Source of the DNA: Candidatus Heimdallarchaeota archaeon
GTDB taxonomy: Archaea > Asgardarchaeota > Heimdallarchaeia > Heimdallarchaeales > Heimdallarchaeaceae
DNA length: 64,000 nucleotides
Direction: 5' to 3'
Assembly: GCA_019057815.1 (NCBI GenBank)
Contig: JAHLWR010000018.1
Location: forward strand, 1 to 64,000
Numbering within the stretch: the first letter of the stretch is position 1; every line of letters starts with the position of its first letter. The position numbers and the translations under genes were made by a program. Below the pieces are notes generated by a model, which did no database searches, was not told where the DNA came from, and saw only the letters and a list, made by a program, of their open reading frames with translations. Shown here piece by piece: positions 1 to 7,568 of this stretch.

Positions 1-2
1 CT

Positions 3-611
3 AAGAATATTGACAAACAATTAAAGAAAATCAAAAAGAAGCACCAGACTCTTGCACGTAAAAAGAAAGGTTCAAAGAACTGGTTAAAAGCCAAGTTACA
101 ATTAGCTAAACTTTTAGCACAAGTTACTAACCAACGTAAAGATTTCTTGCATAAAGTCTCCAGATTTTATGTTAATGTTTACGACCTTATGTGTGTGGAA
201 GACTTGAATATTAAAGGACTCACACAGAAAGGTAACAAAAATAATAAGCGGTCACAGACTCTCCATCGCAACATTTTTGACGCTTCGTGGGGACAGTTCT
301 TCAACTATTTATCTTATAAAGCTGTCAATGCTGATAAACAGATAGTTAAAGTTCATCCTAAAAATACTACTCAAGAATGTTCTAGATGTGGGCGAATAGT
401 TAAGAAAAACCTTTCCGGTAGAATACACTTCTGTCCTTATTGCAACTTAGAGTTAGACCGTGATTATAACGCTTCGATAAATATTTTGAAGAGGGGCACG
501 GGACGTGCTTCTATACTTGTGGAGAACAGACCTCTGTTCACTATCACTGCTTCCGCTTTCGTTAGTGGTCAAGTCTTTTCTATGAATCAAGAAACTCCTT
601 CCTTAAGGTAG
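3..611 (+). CDS. tnpB: TnpB (IS605 OrfB-type) RNA-guided nuclease, 5' part outside window
   Basis: The reading frame is open from base 3, well before the first ATG at 147, so this is the 3' portion of a TnpB gene that begins outside the window. The N-terminal stretch is a Lys-rich helical region. It is followed by VEDLNIKGL, which carries the second RuvC acidic residue, then a CSRCG...CPYC zinc ribbon and DRDYNASINIL, which carries the last RuvC Asp. These are the hallmarks of the TnpB/Cas12-ancestor nuclease of IS200/IS605-family elements. The catalytic residues seen are intact, so the nuclease may be active. No TnpA transposase is visible. The tail after the RuvC motif is unlike the nuclease core and overlaps the element's right end. 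Confidence 0.9.
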   Translation, partial: KNIDKQLKKIKKKHQTLARKKKGSKNWLKAKLQLAKLLAQVTNQRKDFLHKVSRFYVNVYDLMCVEDLNIKGLTQKGNKNNKRSQTLHRNIFDASWGQFFNYLSYKAVNADKQIVKVHPKNTTQECSRCGRIVKKNLSGRIHFCPYCNLELDRDYNASINILKRGTGRASILVENRPLFTITASAFVSGQVFSMNQETPSLR

Positions 612-615
612 GAGT
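594..615 (+). mobile_element. Right-end hairpin of the IS605-type element
   Basis: The stop codon of tnpB lies inside a strong inverted repeat: ACTCCT at 594-599 and AGGAGT at 610-615 flank the palindrome CCTTAAGG at 601-608. IS200/IS605-family elements end in such subterminal hairpins a few bases from the cleavage site, and the TnpB guide RNA (omega RNA) is normally made from this 3' end. The element boundary therefore probably lies just after 615-630. The exact end was not determined because the left end is outside the window. Confidence 0.65.
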
Positions 616-689
616 AGTTCATTTGCTTCGAATGCGCATAAATCTACTATTTCACTTCTAGAAATAGGAATAATCCTTTTCACCAAACA

Positions 690-698
690 TTTATATTA
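690..698 (+). promoter_or_regulatory. TATA box of the GH57 gene
   Basis: TTTATATTA lies about 22-28 bases before the GTG start at 718. Archaeal transcription starts roughly 25 bases after the TATA centre, so this mRNA would be almost leaderless. That supports the GTG as the true start, and no ribosome-binding site is visible. Confidence 0.5.
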
Positions 699-717
699 CA
701 ACTAGGGTTTTTTACAT

Positions 718-1950
718 GTGCATTCAACGATTGTTTTACATGCCAATCTTCAACATGCAGAAATACCAGTCGACCACATTCCGCAAGTTATTCAAAAAAG
801 CTATATACCAGTTCTTTCTTCTTTACTCGAAATACCAAAAGCTGAGGTTGTTTTGAATTTCACTGGAGTTACTCTGGATATTTTGTATAATGAATTTCCA
901 GAAGTTTTAGATCTTTTACGAGAAGGAATAAAAAACAATAAATTCGAACTTACAGGTTGTGGATACTCACATCCCATTTTCCCTTTATTACCTGTAGAAG
1001 ATATGAAAAAACAGATAGAATTTAATCAAAAAATATTCGAGAAAGCTTTAAATTACACACCAAAAGGTTTCTGGTTACCTGAACTAGCTTATGACCCACT
1101 TTTGCCAATGTTACTCAAGGAATATGGATATTCTTACACTTTCATTGATGATGAATTGTATAATCTTAGCTCACCTTTGCTAAATGATTCTAATCCTTAT
1201 AACAACACATATTATTCCTCATCTCACTACATTATTGATTTTTTGAAAACAAAAGGACTACTGAGAAAGCTTACTCGATATCGCAGAACAATGAAGAATA
1301 TTAAGAAAATCTGCAAAAAAACAAACTTCTATCCTGTCGAATTGAAAGGAGCAAAAGGAACAATTACAGGACTAAAAGTCCCACAATCATGGAGTATTAT
1401 CACTTCTGCTGCTTTGTTAGGGTTCCCCTTTATATCACTTAAGAAAGTTATCAAACTCATTTCAAATTATAAGAATCAAAAAGGATTGATTATTCCTTAT
1501 GGTAATGATATAGAATTTTTCGGGTATAGAAGCTTTGTTAAAGGAAAACTAATGACAGAAGAGGATTTAAGGAAATTTCTCTCTCAACTTATTTCCATAA
1601 AAGGCAATCAAATGATTTTACCTATAAATTACTTAAAAGATAATAAACCGAGTGAACTAGGATACATGAAAACAGGTAGTTGGGCACCTGATAGAAGATT
1701 AGATATCTGGTTAAGAGATGAAGATAACCAAAAATTAGAAAGGTTGCTAAATGATGTAAGACGCTACCTTGTGTGTGTTAATCCTGAAGATATAGGAGAT
1801 GAGCTTTGGAAACATATTCTGTTAGCAGAAAACAGTGATGGAAGAGGGTGGGACCCTCTACCTGAGAGACGATTGGACTGCTTTGCCAACGTATTAGACG
1901 CTTTAAGAATTGCCAAAGAAAAGAGCTTAAAGAAGAGAAAGAAATCTTAG
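718..1950 (+). CDS. Glycoside hydrolase family 57 protein
   Basis: This 410-residue protein has a GH57-type (beta/alpha)7 barrel. The N-terminus (HANLQHAEIP) matches the first strand of the family. Region 3 reads GFWLPELAYDP, with the expected nucleophile Glu at residue 122. Region 4 reads YGNDIEFFGYR, with the expected acid/base Asp at residue 264. Both catalytic residues are therefore present. GH57 enzymes act on alpha-glucans (amylase, branching enzyme, 4-alpha-glucanotransferase, alpha-galactosidase), but the substrate cannot be read from the sequence. There is no signal peptide, so a cytoplasmic role in storage glucan or glycan processing is inferred. It is shorter than the typical 500-700-residue amylases. 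The start is GTG, with a TATA box just upstream. Confidence 0.8.
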   Translation: MHSTIVLHANLQHAEIPVDHIPQVIQKSYIPVLSSLLEIPKAEVVLNFTGVTLDILYNEFPEVLDLLREGIKNNKFELTGCGYSHPIFPLLPVEDMKKQIEFNQKIFEKALNYTPKGFWLPELAYDPLLPMLLKEYGYSYTFIDDELYNLSSPLLNDSNPYNNTYYSSSHYIIDFLKTKGLLRKLTRYRRTMKNIKKICKKTNFYPVELKGAKGTITGLKVPQSWSIITSAALLGFPFISLKKVIKLISNYKNQKGLIIPYGNDIEFFGYRSFVKGKLMTEEDLRKFLSQLISIKGNQMILPINYLKDNKPSELGYMKTGSWAPDRRLDIWLRDEDNQKLERLLNDVRRYLVCVNPEDIGDELWKHILLAENSDGRGWDPLPERRLDCFANVLDALRIAKEKSLKKRKKS

Positions 1951-2039
1951 TTAATAGCTAATTTAATCATAATACTTATAATTGCGCTAAATATTTCTAA
2001 ATTACTATCTCAAATTAATAAAAAAACAGATGGGGACAT

Positions 2040-2876
2040 ATGGTATCAATTGAAGTTTATATACATGAAGATAGTTGTGACCATTGTAAGCCGACTTTGA
2101 AATTCTTGACAGCAGTAGTAAGTGCTGTAAATAGAGAAGATGTCACATTAATTATCCATCAAATTAGTAAAAATAGAGAAGCAGCTGAAAAAGCAGGTAT
2201 TCCTCGAAAACAGCTTCCTGTAATAGTTTTGGAATCTGGTTGCCAAATTATGGGTACTCTATCTCATGATCTAATTGGTGTGCTTATTTGTAGTCTTCTT
2301 ACAAAATCTAAAATACCAATTCAATCTTTTGATAAATTTGAGCTAAACAAGAAAGAAGCACCTATATTATTGGAATTAGCTTCAGCGATGATTGAATACC
2401 AAGCAGCTTACACACTGCGAAGAGATAAATCATACACGTTTATTATCAAAGAATCGACAGCTAAAGTCCCTATTAAACGATATAAACGACTTTCAGAACA
2501 CACTAAGCTGATGTTATTAACAAATTTCGATAATAAACCCAGTCCTAAACTTTATGAGTTTGGTTTACATTCTAATGTTTTCTTAGGTCACATTATAAGA
2601 GATAATATTGTAATGGCTGCAAATCTAATTATTTGGAAAGAAAGAGCAAATCACATCAGCTTCTTTAGATTAAAACGAGCTGAAAATGGGAATTATACCG
2701 GAACTTGCTCAAGCCTTCTTGGAGATGGTAAACAGACAATCAGAGATTTCTTCAAACCTTTGTTCCTTACATCAGCTACCATCAACTCTGATGGAGCTAA
2801 AAGCGCGGGTCAGAACAGAATAGTAGCTAATATCAAAGATATAAGTAATGATTTAGACCAACTAATAAGAAGGTAA
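2040..2876 (+). CDS. Thioredoxin-fold N-terminal domain fused to an unknown C-terminal domain
   Basis: Residues 1 to about 90 look like a thioredoxin/glutaredoxin fold. A CDHC redox motif follows the first strand (IHEDSCDHC), and a cis-Pro-type stretch (RKQLPVIVL) is present, as in disulfide reductases. Residues 95-278 form a second alpha/beta region that I do not recognise; it has few Cys residues and no membrane segment. The fusion suggests a redox-controlled protein or a dedicated reductase, but its partner is unknown. The gene stands alone on the plus strand. The two small zinc-protein genes that follow converge on it from the minus strand, only 4 bases away. The ATG start follows GATGGGGAC, a plausible ribosome-binding site. 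Confidence 0.65.
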   Translation: MVSIEVYIHEDSCDHCKPTLKFLTAVVSAVNREDVTLIIHQISKNREAAEKAGIPRKQLPVIVLESGCQIMGTLSHDLIGVLICSLLTKSKIPIQSFDKFELNKKEAPILLELASAMIEYQAAYTLRRDKSYTFIIKESTAKVPIKRYKRLSEHTKLMLLTNFDNKPSPKLYEFGLHSNVFLGHIIRDNIVMAANLIIWKERANHISFFRLKRAENGNYTGTCSSLLGDGKQTIRDFFKPLFLTSATINSDGAKSAGQNRIVANIKDISNDLDQLIRR

Positions 2877-2880
2877 AATC

Positions 2881-3057
2881 TTATTTCTTTAAGATGCCAA
2901 ATCCATCACACGTTCCTACCCCTCTCATACATTCACTAGACCGTGTAACGAAATATTTACAATATCCACCCATTATTGGATCATATTGAGGGCAGTCAGC
3001 TTCAGAATTATCTTCATCTTCTGATTTTCCGCTTGGGGGGAGTGGGATACCTGACAT
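2881..3057 (-). CDS. Small Cys-rich protein, 58 residues
   Basis: A short minus-strand frame starts with ATG at 3057 and ends with TAA at 2881. It encodes 58 residues, beginning MSGIPLPPSGKSEDE and ending GFGILKK. Four Cys at residues 22, 33, 43 and 50 are spaced as in small metal-binding modules, in the stretches DCPQYDP, GGYCKYF, SSECMRG and GVGTCDG. A GAGAGGAATAAG stretch directly before the ATG gives a good ribosome-binding site. The composition (acidic N-terminal tail, then a compact Cys core) looks like a real protein rather than chance. The function is unknown. It lies 46 bases downstream of the next zinc-ribbon gene and may be co-transcribed with it. Confidence 0.6.
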   Translation of the reverse strand: MSGIPLPPSGKSEDEDNSEADCPQYDPIMGGYCKYFVTRSSECMRGVGTCDGFGILKK

Positions 3058-3103
3058 CTTATTCCTCTCTAATGTATTAATCTTCTTACTTTTTAATGTT
3101 TTC

Positions 3104-3244
3104 TTATTTCCTCACAAGATAATGGGGATTCGCTCTTTCACATGAAGGGCATTTTTCGACATATTTACTTATCGGAATACCGCATCCTGAACAAGGATAC
3201 TCTTTTCTTCTTACATCTTTGTTTGATGAACCCTCATTTTTCAT
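3104..3244 (-). CDS. Mini zinc-ribbon protein, 46 residues
   Basis: A minus-strand frame from ATG at 3244 to TAA at 3104 encodes 46 residues: a polar N-terminus, then YPCSGCGIPISKYVEKCPSC and a short basic tail. The CxxC at residues 18-21 and CxxC at 32-35 make a textbook zinc ribbon, the kind found in single-domain archaeal zinc proteins. No catalytic region is present, so it is probably a nucleic-acid or protein adaptor. Together with the next gene on the same strand it fills what would otherwise be a 500-base gap between divergently placed larger genes. Confidence 0.6.
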   Translation of the reverse strand: MKNEGSSNKDVRRKEYPCSGCGIPISKYVEKCPSCERANPHYLVRK

Positions 3245-3385
3245 GACAATTAATGTATTATTCCTTACGTTTTTTAACTATTATGGGTAAGGTAAAACAC
3301 TTCAACCGAAATGCTATTAGATGGTAAGGCTTATTAAAATACTACTCTATTTGATTTTTAAAGATGAAGAAATAAGGCGAAACCC

Positions 3386-4909
3386 ATGGTAAAATTAATC
3401 GTGAAAATAGAGAAAATTTTAGAGAAAGAACAAGATTATGTTCTTATCAATACTAAATTAGCAGAAAAATCAGCACTATTACCAGGTCAATTAATAGAAA
3501 TATATCCTAAAGATATAGGATTAAAAGTTTATACACGAGATAGTTATTCAGAATCACATATTGGAATTTCCCAAAGAATAGCTAATGATTATAACATTAA
3601 GAAAGGAGACGAAGTTGAGATAAAGGAAATAACAAATGAACAAATTATCGCTCTCCTTCATAAAAAAATGAGGGGAGAACCTTTAAAAGAAGAAGAAATA
3701 GACTATATTTTTTCAGCGATAGATAAAAACCTTATACATGATACTCAAATAGCAGTTTTAATGTCATTATTTCAAGTTCAAGGCCTTTCACTAGATGAAA
3801 CTACACATGTTGCAAGAGCTATAGTTAACAATTCGGATATTTTACATCCAAAGAAAGGACCAGTTGTAGATAAGCACTCAATTGGTGGTATAGCTGGTAA
3901 CCGTATAACTCCCATAATGATTCCCATTCTTGCAGCTGCTGGTCTGACGATTCCAAAAGTATCTACTAGAGCCATCACATCTCCGGCTGGAACAATTGAT
4001 ACTGTAGAAGTAATAATGCCTTGTGATTTGAACATAGAAGAAATGAGAGAAGTAGTTGACACAACAGGTGGATGCATTGTAAGCGGAGAAACAGTTGGTC
4101 TTGCTGACGTTTCTGATAAGATAATCCATGTTCTAGAGACTATTAAGATAGACCCACGTGAATTTATGGTAGCGAGCATTCTCTCTAAAAAGATAGCAGC
4201 TGGTTCTGAATATGTTCTCATTGACCTTCCTACTGGAAAAGGAGCTAAAGTTATCAGAAGAGAACAATCACAAGAATTGGGAGGTCTGTTCACCTCAATA
4301 GGTTATTCACTAAAATTACGATTAGACTGTATTATTAGTCCTGGAGACAGACCAATTGGTAGTATGATAGGACCTAGTTTAGAAGCGAAAGATGTTCTTA
4401 GTATTGTAATTGACCAAAGTGGAAGTATTGATCTCATGAATAAAGCTTTATCTCTTTCTGGAATCATTTTTGAAGCGCAAAACTGGTGTCCAAGGGGGTA
4501 TGGTTTTGAATATGCTGAAGAAGTTCTTAGAAGTGGAAAAGCTTACAATAAATTGAAAGAAATTATCGCAGCTCAAGGTGGGGACGAGAACATTAAGGTA
4601 GAGGATATACCAACAGCAAACTATACATCTACAGTAATAGCTAAAACTGGTGGTGTCGTTTATGCTGTGGAAAGCGCAGCTATTTCAACTATAGCAAGAC
4701 AAGCAGGTGCTCCAAGTGATAAGAATGCGGGAGTGAAACTACTTGTAAAACGTGGAAACAGATTCAAGAAAGGTGATCCATTATTCGAAGTTCACTCTTC
4801 ATCTGAAGGGAGACTTACATCAGCTCTTAAATTAGCAACATCTGAATATGATCCAATTGATGCAGAAAGAATGATTCTGGAGATTATTCATGGTCCTAAG
4901 GAACTGTGA
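3386..4909 (+). CDS. deoA: AMP phosphorylase (thymidine phosphorylase family)
   Basis: The 507 residues match the usual archaeal AMP phosphorylase length (about 500). The N-terminal domain (residues 1-85) is the archaeal-specific extension. The phosphorylase core has the family signature around KHSIGGIAGNR, where phosphate binds, followed by STRAITSPAGT. The enzyme converts AMP and phosphate to adenine and ribose 1,5-bisphosphate. In archaea this feeds R15P isomerase and type III RubisCO in nucleotide salvage, though neither partner gene is in this window. The stop codon overlaps the start of cgi121 by four bases, so the two are probably co-translated. The ATG start follows AAGGCG. Confidence 0.9.
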   Translation: MVKLIVKIEKILEKEQDYVLINTKLAEKSALLPGQLIEIYPKDIGLKVYTRDSYSESHIGISQRIANDYNIKKGDEVEIKEITNEQIIALLHKKMRGEPLKEEEIDYIFSAIDKNLIHDTQIAVLMSLFQVQGLSLDETTHVARAIVNNSDILHPKKGPVVDKHSIGGIAGNRITPIMIPILAAAGLTIPKVSTRAITSPAGTIDTVEVIMPCDLNIEEMREVVDTTGGCIVSGETVGLADVSDKIIHVLETIKIDPREFMVASILSKKIAAGSEYVLIDLPTGKGAKVIRREQSQELGGLFTSIGYSLKLRLDCIISPGDRPIGSMIGPSLEAKDVLSIVIDQSGSIDLMNKALSLSGIIFEAQNWCPRGYGFEYAEEVLRSGKAYNKLKEIIAAQGGDENIKVEDIPTANYTSTVIAKTGGVVYAVESAAISTIARQAGAPSDKNAGVKLLVKRGNRFKKGDPLFEVHSSSEGRLTSALKLATSEYDPIDAERMILEIIHGPKEL

Positions 4910-5439
4910 AGGAAATGGAAGAAAAAGAAGATATTCCTTTTTCTTATAGAATTTGCATGCTTTCATCATCCTTCAACATAGAAAATGTTGTAAACTACCT
5001 TAAAAATTCAAAAGATTGCAAGGTGTCTACACAAATTCTAAATCCTGCTTTAATAGTTTCAAAAAGACATCTCTCTGTAGCAATACACCATACACTAAAA
5101 TCTTTCAAGTTTAAAAGAAATATAGCTAGAGATAATTCGACTGAATTTTTAATTCGAATATCAGGACGCAGACAAATATCAAAAGCATTGGATTTATATG
5201 GTATAACCCCTGATAGCACCAATGTACTTGTCTTGGTATTTGGAGGAACAGAAAAAGAAAATAATAAATCGTTGAGTGATTTCATTCAAACAATGAGTTT
5301 AGAAGAATTAGAGAAAGAAAAACAGAAACTACCAATAAGTTCACTTGAAATACTAACCGCATTTTACGATTGTTCAAAGAACCCTGATGATCTTGAGAAA
5401 AAAGCCTTGGAACTTATGGCTACTATAGATGTTCAATGA
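4906..5439 (+). CDS. cgi121: KEOPS complex subunit Cgi121
   Basis: This 177-residue protein resembles the Cgi121/TPRKB family. The stretches LNPALIVSKRHLSVAIHHTL, RNIARDNSTEFLIRISGRRQI and VLVLVFGG follow the conserved family pattern, including the helix that contacts Bud32 and the region that binds the tRNA 3' end. Cgi121 helps recruit tRNA to KEOPS, which makes t6A at position 37 of ANN-decoding tRNAs. It starts with GTG inside the deoA stop, four bases overlapping, which suggests translational coupling. Kae1 and Bud32 are about 44 kb away in the same window. The pairing with a nucleotide-salvage gene has no obvious functional meaning. Confidence 0.8.
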   Translation: MKEMEEKEDIPFSYRICMLSSSFNIENVVNYLKNSKDCKVSTQILNPALIVSKRHLSVAIHHTLKSFKFKRNIARDNSTEFLIRISGRRQISKALDLYGITPDSTNVLVLVFGGTEKENNKSLSDFIQTMSLEELEKEKQKLPISSLEILTAFYDCSKNPDDLEKKALELMATIDVQ

Positions 5440-5446
5440 TTAAATA

Positions 5447-6481
5447 TTAATATGGAATCCATTTCTGGAGAAGTTTAATACCCATCTCAAGATACTGTTT
5501 AGCAATTTCGCTTATCCTCTCTAATTGTTCATTTTCTTTTGCAATATCAGGAAAGATAATAGGTAACAATTTGTGGACAAAGGGAGCAACAGAACCAAGA
5601 CCTGCTGTACTATATGCTTGTTTCCCACTTCCTGTTCTAGGGATCAGATTTGACGGTAGAAGCAGTTTGTTAAACCATAATGGGTGAGCAGACATTATTT
5701 TAAAGCCTTCAGTTTGATCATAACTACTTTTCTTTGCAATATGTTGATTGAATTTTTCAAAAGCAATTTTATTGGGATGAAAAACATTCCTACTAATAAT
5801 TCCTCGAACATAAGTTTGTACTGATTTAGGCTGTTCTAAAATGTGAAATGGAATAATTGTAGATACTTCTGTGATTGTTGCATCTATTTTATCAGAGCGG
5901 TAAATTTTTTCTGAAGTATAGAGTTTTCCTAGAATATCGAGAGGTAAGCAAACACCATTTATCTCAAAATAATCTTCAAGATAGTTTCCAGAATTATTAA
6001 CTGTAAATTCTGAATAAAAGATTCCAGGACCAAAAATTACAGCTATTCTTTCATCAGTAATCTCTTTGAATGTCTGAGTTTCATCAGTTAACATAATTAT
6101 TGTATCTCTTCGAAGTTCCGTTACTGGTTTATCAAGAAATACACCTTTGAGAGATGTACCTATTAGTTTTGTCCATGAATTAATAATCAATAATGTGTTT
6201 AGGTTTCGTGATTCTATTTCTTGAAGACGCATTTTCTTCTTTTTATCTTCCAAATCCAGAATTTCTTGATCCATTCTTCTTATTACATGTTCTTCTTCTG
6301 GCAGTCTACGTGGATATCCTTCTTCATTCATGAAAGCTATTAATTCCCTTAAGGGAAGCTCTCCTGTGTTAAAATCGTAGAAATTTCCTCCTGAACCATA
6401 GTAATCTTTCAACAGTTTTAAAAGTTTAATTCGTTTATCAACTTGCTTGTATTCTTCTGAATCTTCAACTTTTAGTGACAT
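5447..6481 (-). CDS. Unknown protein with central coiled coil, 344 residues
   Basis: I do not recognise this family. Residues 1-70 contain a possible small helical domain with the motif YYGSGGNFYDF. Residues 70-115 are highly charged (EEEHVIRRMDQEILDLEDKKKK) and likely form a coiled coil. The middle is strand-rich, and the last 45 residues are helical and end with an aromatic tail. There are no transmembrane segments and no Cys clusters. The gene converges on cgi121 with only 7 bases between stops, and lies 87 bases downstream of the sugar-kinase gene with its own gap. It could be a structural or adaptor protein. Confidence 0.7.
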   Translation of the reverse strand: MSLKVEDSEEYKQVDKRIKLLKLLKDYYGSGGNFYDFNTGELPLRELIAFMNEEGYPRRLPEEEHVIRRMDQEILDLEDKKKKMRLQEIESRNLNTLLIINSWTKLIGTSLKGVFLDKPVTELRRDTIIMLTDETQTFKEITDERIAVIFGPGIFYSEFTVNNSGNYLEDYFEINGVCLPLDILGKLYTSEKIYRSDKIDATITEVSTIIPFHILEQPKSVQTYVRGIISRNVFHPNKIAFEKFNQHIAKKSSYDQTEGFKIMSAHPLWFNKLLLPSNLIPRTGSGKQAYSTAGLGSVAPFVHKLLPIIFPDIAKENEQLERISEIAKQYLEMGIKLLQKWIPY

Positions 6482-6568
6482 CGTTTTCAGTCCTTTACGT
6501 TTCTAGAAGATATTAATATATTTATTAGCTCTAAAGACTACTAAAATATATCCTTTGTTTATTATTTA

Positions 6569-7558
6569 TTAGGATTCTGTAGGATATTTTCCAGTTTCTA
6601 TAAGATAGGTTGCAGAATTAATCCCAGCTTTAAGTGCATCAACTAAAGAAGAAGATTTTAGAATTTCATCAAGAAATCCACCATTGAAACAATCCCCAGC
6701 ACCAACAAATGTTACTGTTTTGGATAGAGCATTTGTTTGTAGTGAAATGGATTCTTTTCCCCAGAATCTAACTGATTTTTTTGTGTGTAGAATTATAGGT
6801 AAGCACAAATACTCTGATAGTTCTTCTGGAGATTTATCAAAAGCGTTTGTAAAAGTATTTAACTCAAATTCATTTACAGACAAGTACTTTTCACCTTCCA
6901 ATTTCTTTAATTGTTTAAGAATTTTCATCAATTCTTTCATTCTACCAAACTTTGAAAGGTCACAAGGGTCTATGAAAATTATCCCCTCATAGGATATATC
7001 ATTAAATCGAGAAATTTTTTCATCAAATGAAATAGTAGAGCTAAAAAGAATTGGATCTTCCGGGTTAATTATACTTAACAATAAAGAACTTATCCACTCA
7101 ATAGATCTACAGTTTAGTGCTATGTTACTAATAGTTTTCAATGTAGATGAATTGAACATTTTTGTTATTCTGCTATTCAGATGCTCTGGAGCTAAAAAGC
7201 CTTTAACAGAATTAAATTGAGTTTCTCCTCCAGCTAGGTTAAGTATGGAAGTAATGTTAACTTCAGCGTTCTCAATAGGCTCTAATTCCAATTTTATGTT
7301 TTTTTCCTTTACAAGAGATTCGAATAAAGAAGATGTAGGCCCAACAAATGTCATGTTTCTCCCTAAACTTGCAAGAGTTCTACATAGGTTGAAACCATTT
7401 CCACCAGGTTTGAATTCAATATCTGTCTCCACATGATGTGAGCCTTTAAGAGGTAAATCTTCAATTAGCTCTGAAGAGTTTTTTTGAGTAAAAGGACGAA
7501 TATCAACATCAATAAAAGATAAATCAAAACCAGCATATATTCTGTTTTCTTTCATCAA
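6569..7558 (-). CDS. PfkB/ribokinase-family carbohydrate kinase
   Basis: A 329-residue PfkB-family kinase. The N-terminal signature (EFKPGGNGFNLCRTLASLG) is the substrate-binding GG motif, and VTFVGAGDCFNGGF near residue 290 is the ATP-binding and anion-hole motif with the catalytic Asp. The family phosphorylates sugars, nucleosides or sugar phosphates; the specific substrate cannot be assigned. The gene follows argS by 10 bases on the same strand and is probably in its operon. The pairing with an aminoacyl-tRNA synthetase is likely incidental. Confidence 0.8.
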   Translation of the reverse strand: MMKENRIYAGFDLSFIDVDIRPFTQKNSSELIEDLPLKGSHHVETDIEFKPGGNGFNLCRTLASLGRNMTFVGPTSSLFESLVKEKNIKLELEPIENAEVNITSILNLAGGETQFNSVKGFLAPEHLNSRITKMFNSSTLKTISNIALNCRSIEWISSLLLSIINPEDPILFSSTISFDEKISRFNDISYEGIIFIDPCDLSKFGRMKELMKILKQLKKLEGEKYLSVNEFELNTFTNAFDKSPEELSEYLCLPIILHTKKSVRFWGKESISLQTNALSKTVTFVGAGDCFNGGFLDEILKSSSLVDALKAGINSATYLIETGKYPTES

Positions 7559-7568
7559 TAAATCACTG

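Noticed and set aside
718-1950. Polysaccharide deacetylase instead of GH57
   Set aside because: The Glu in LPELAYDP and the Asp in GNDIEFFG match the GH57 catalytic pair; the NodB metal-binding motifs are not present.
3778-4293. 171-residue minus-strand frame inside deoA
   Set aside because: It lies wholly within the conserved AMP phosphorylase gene and has no independent features.
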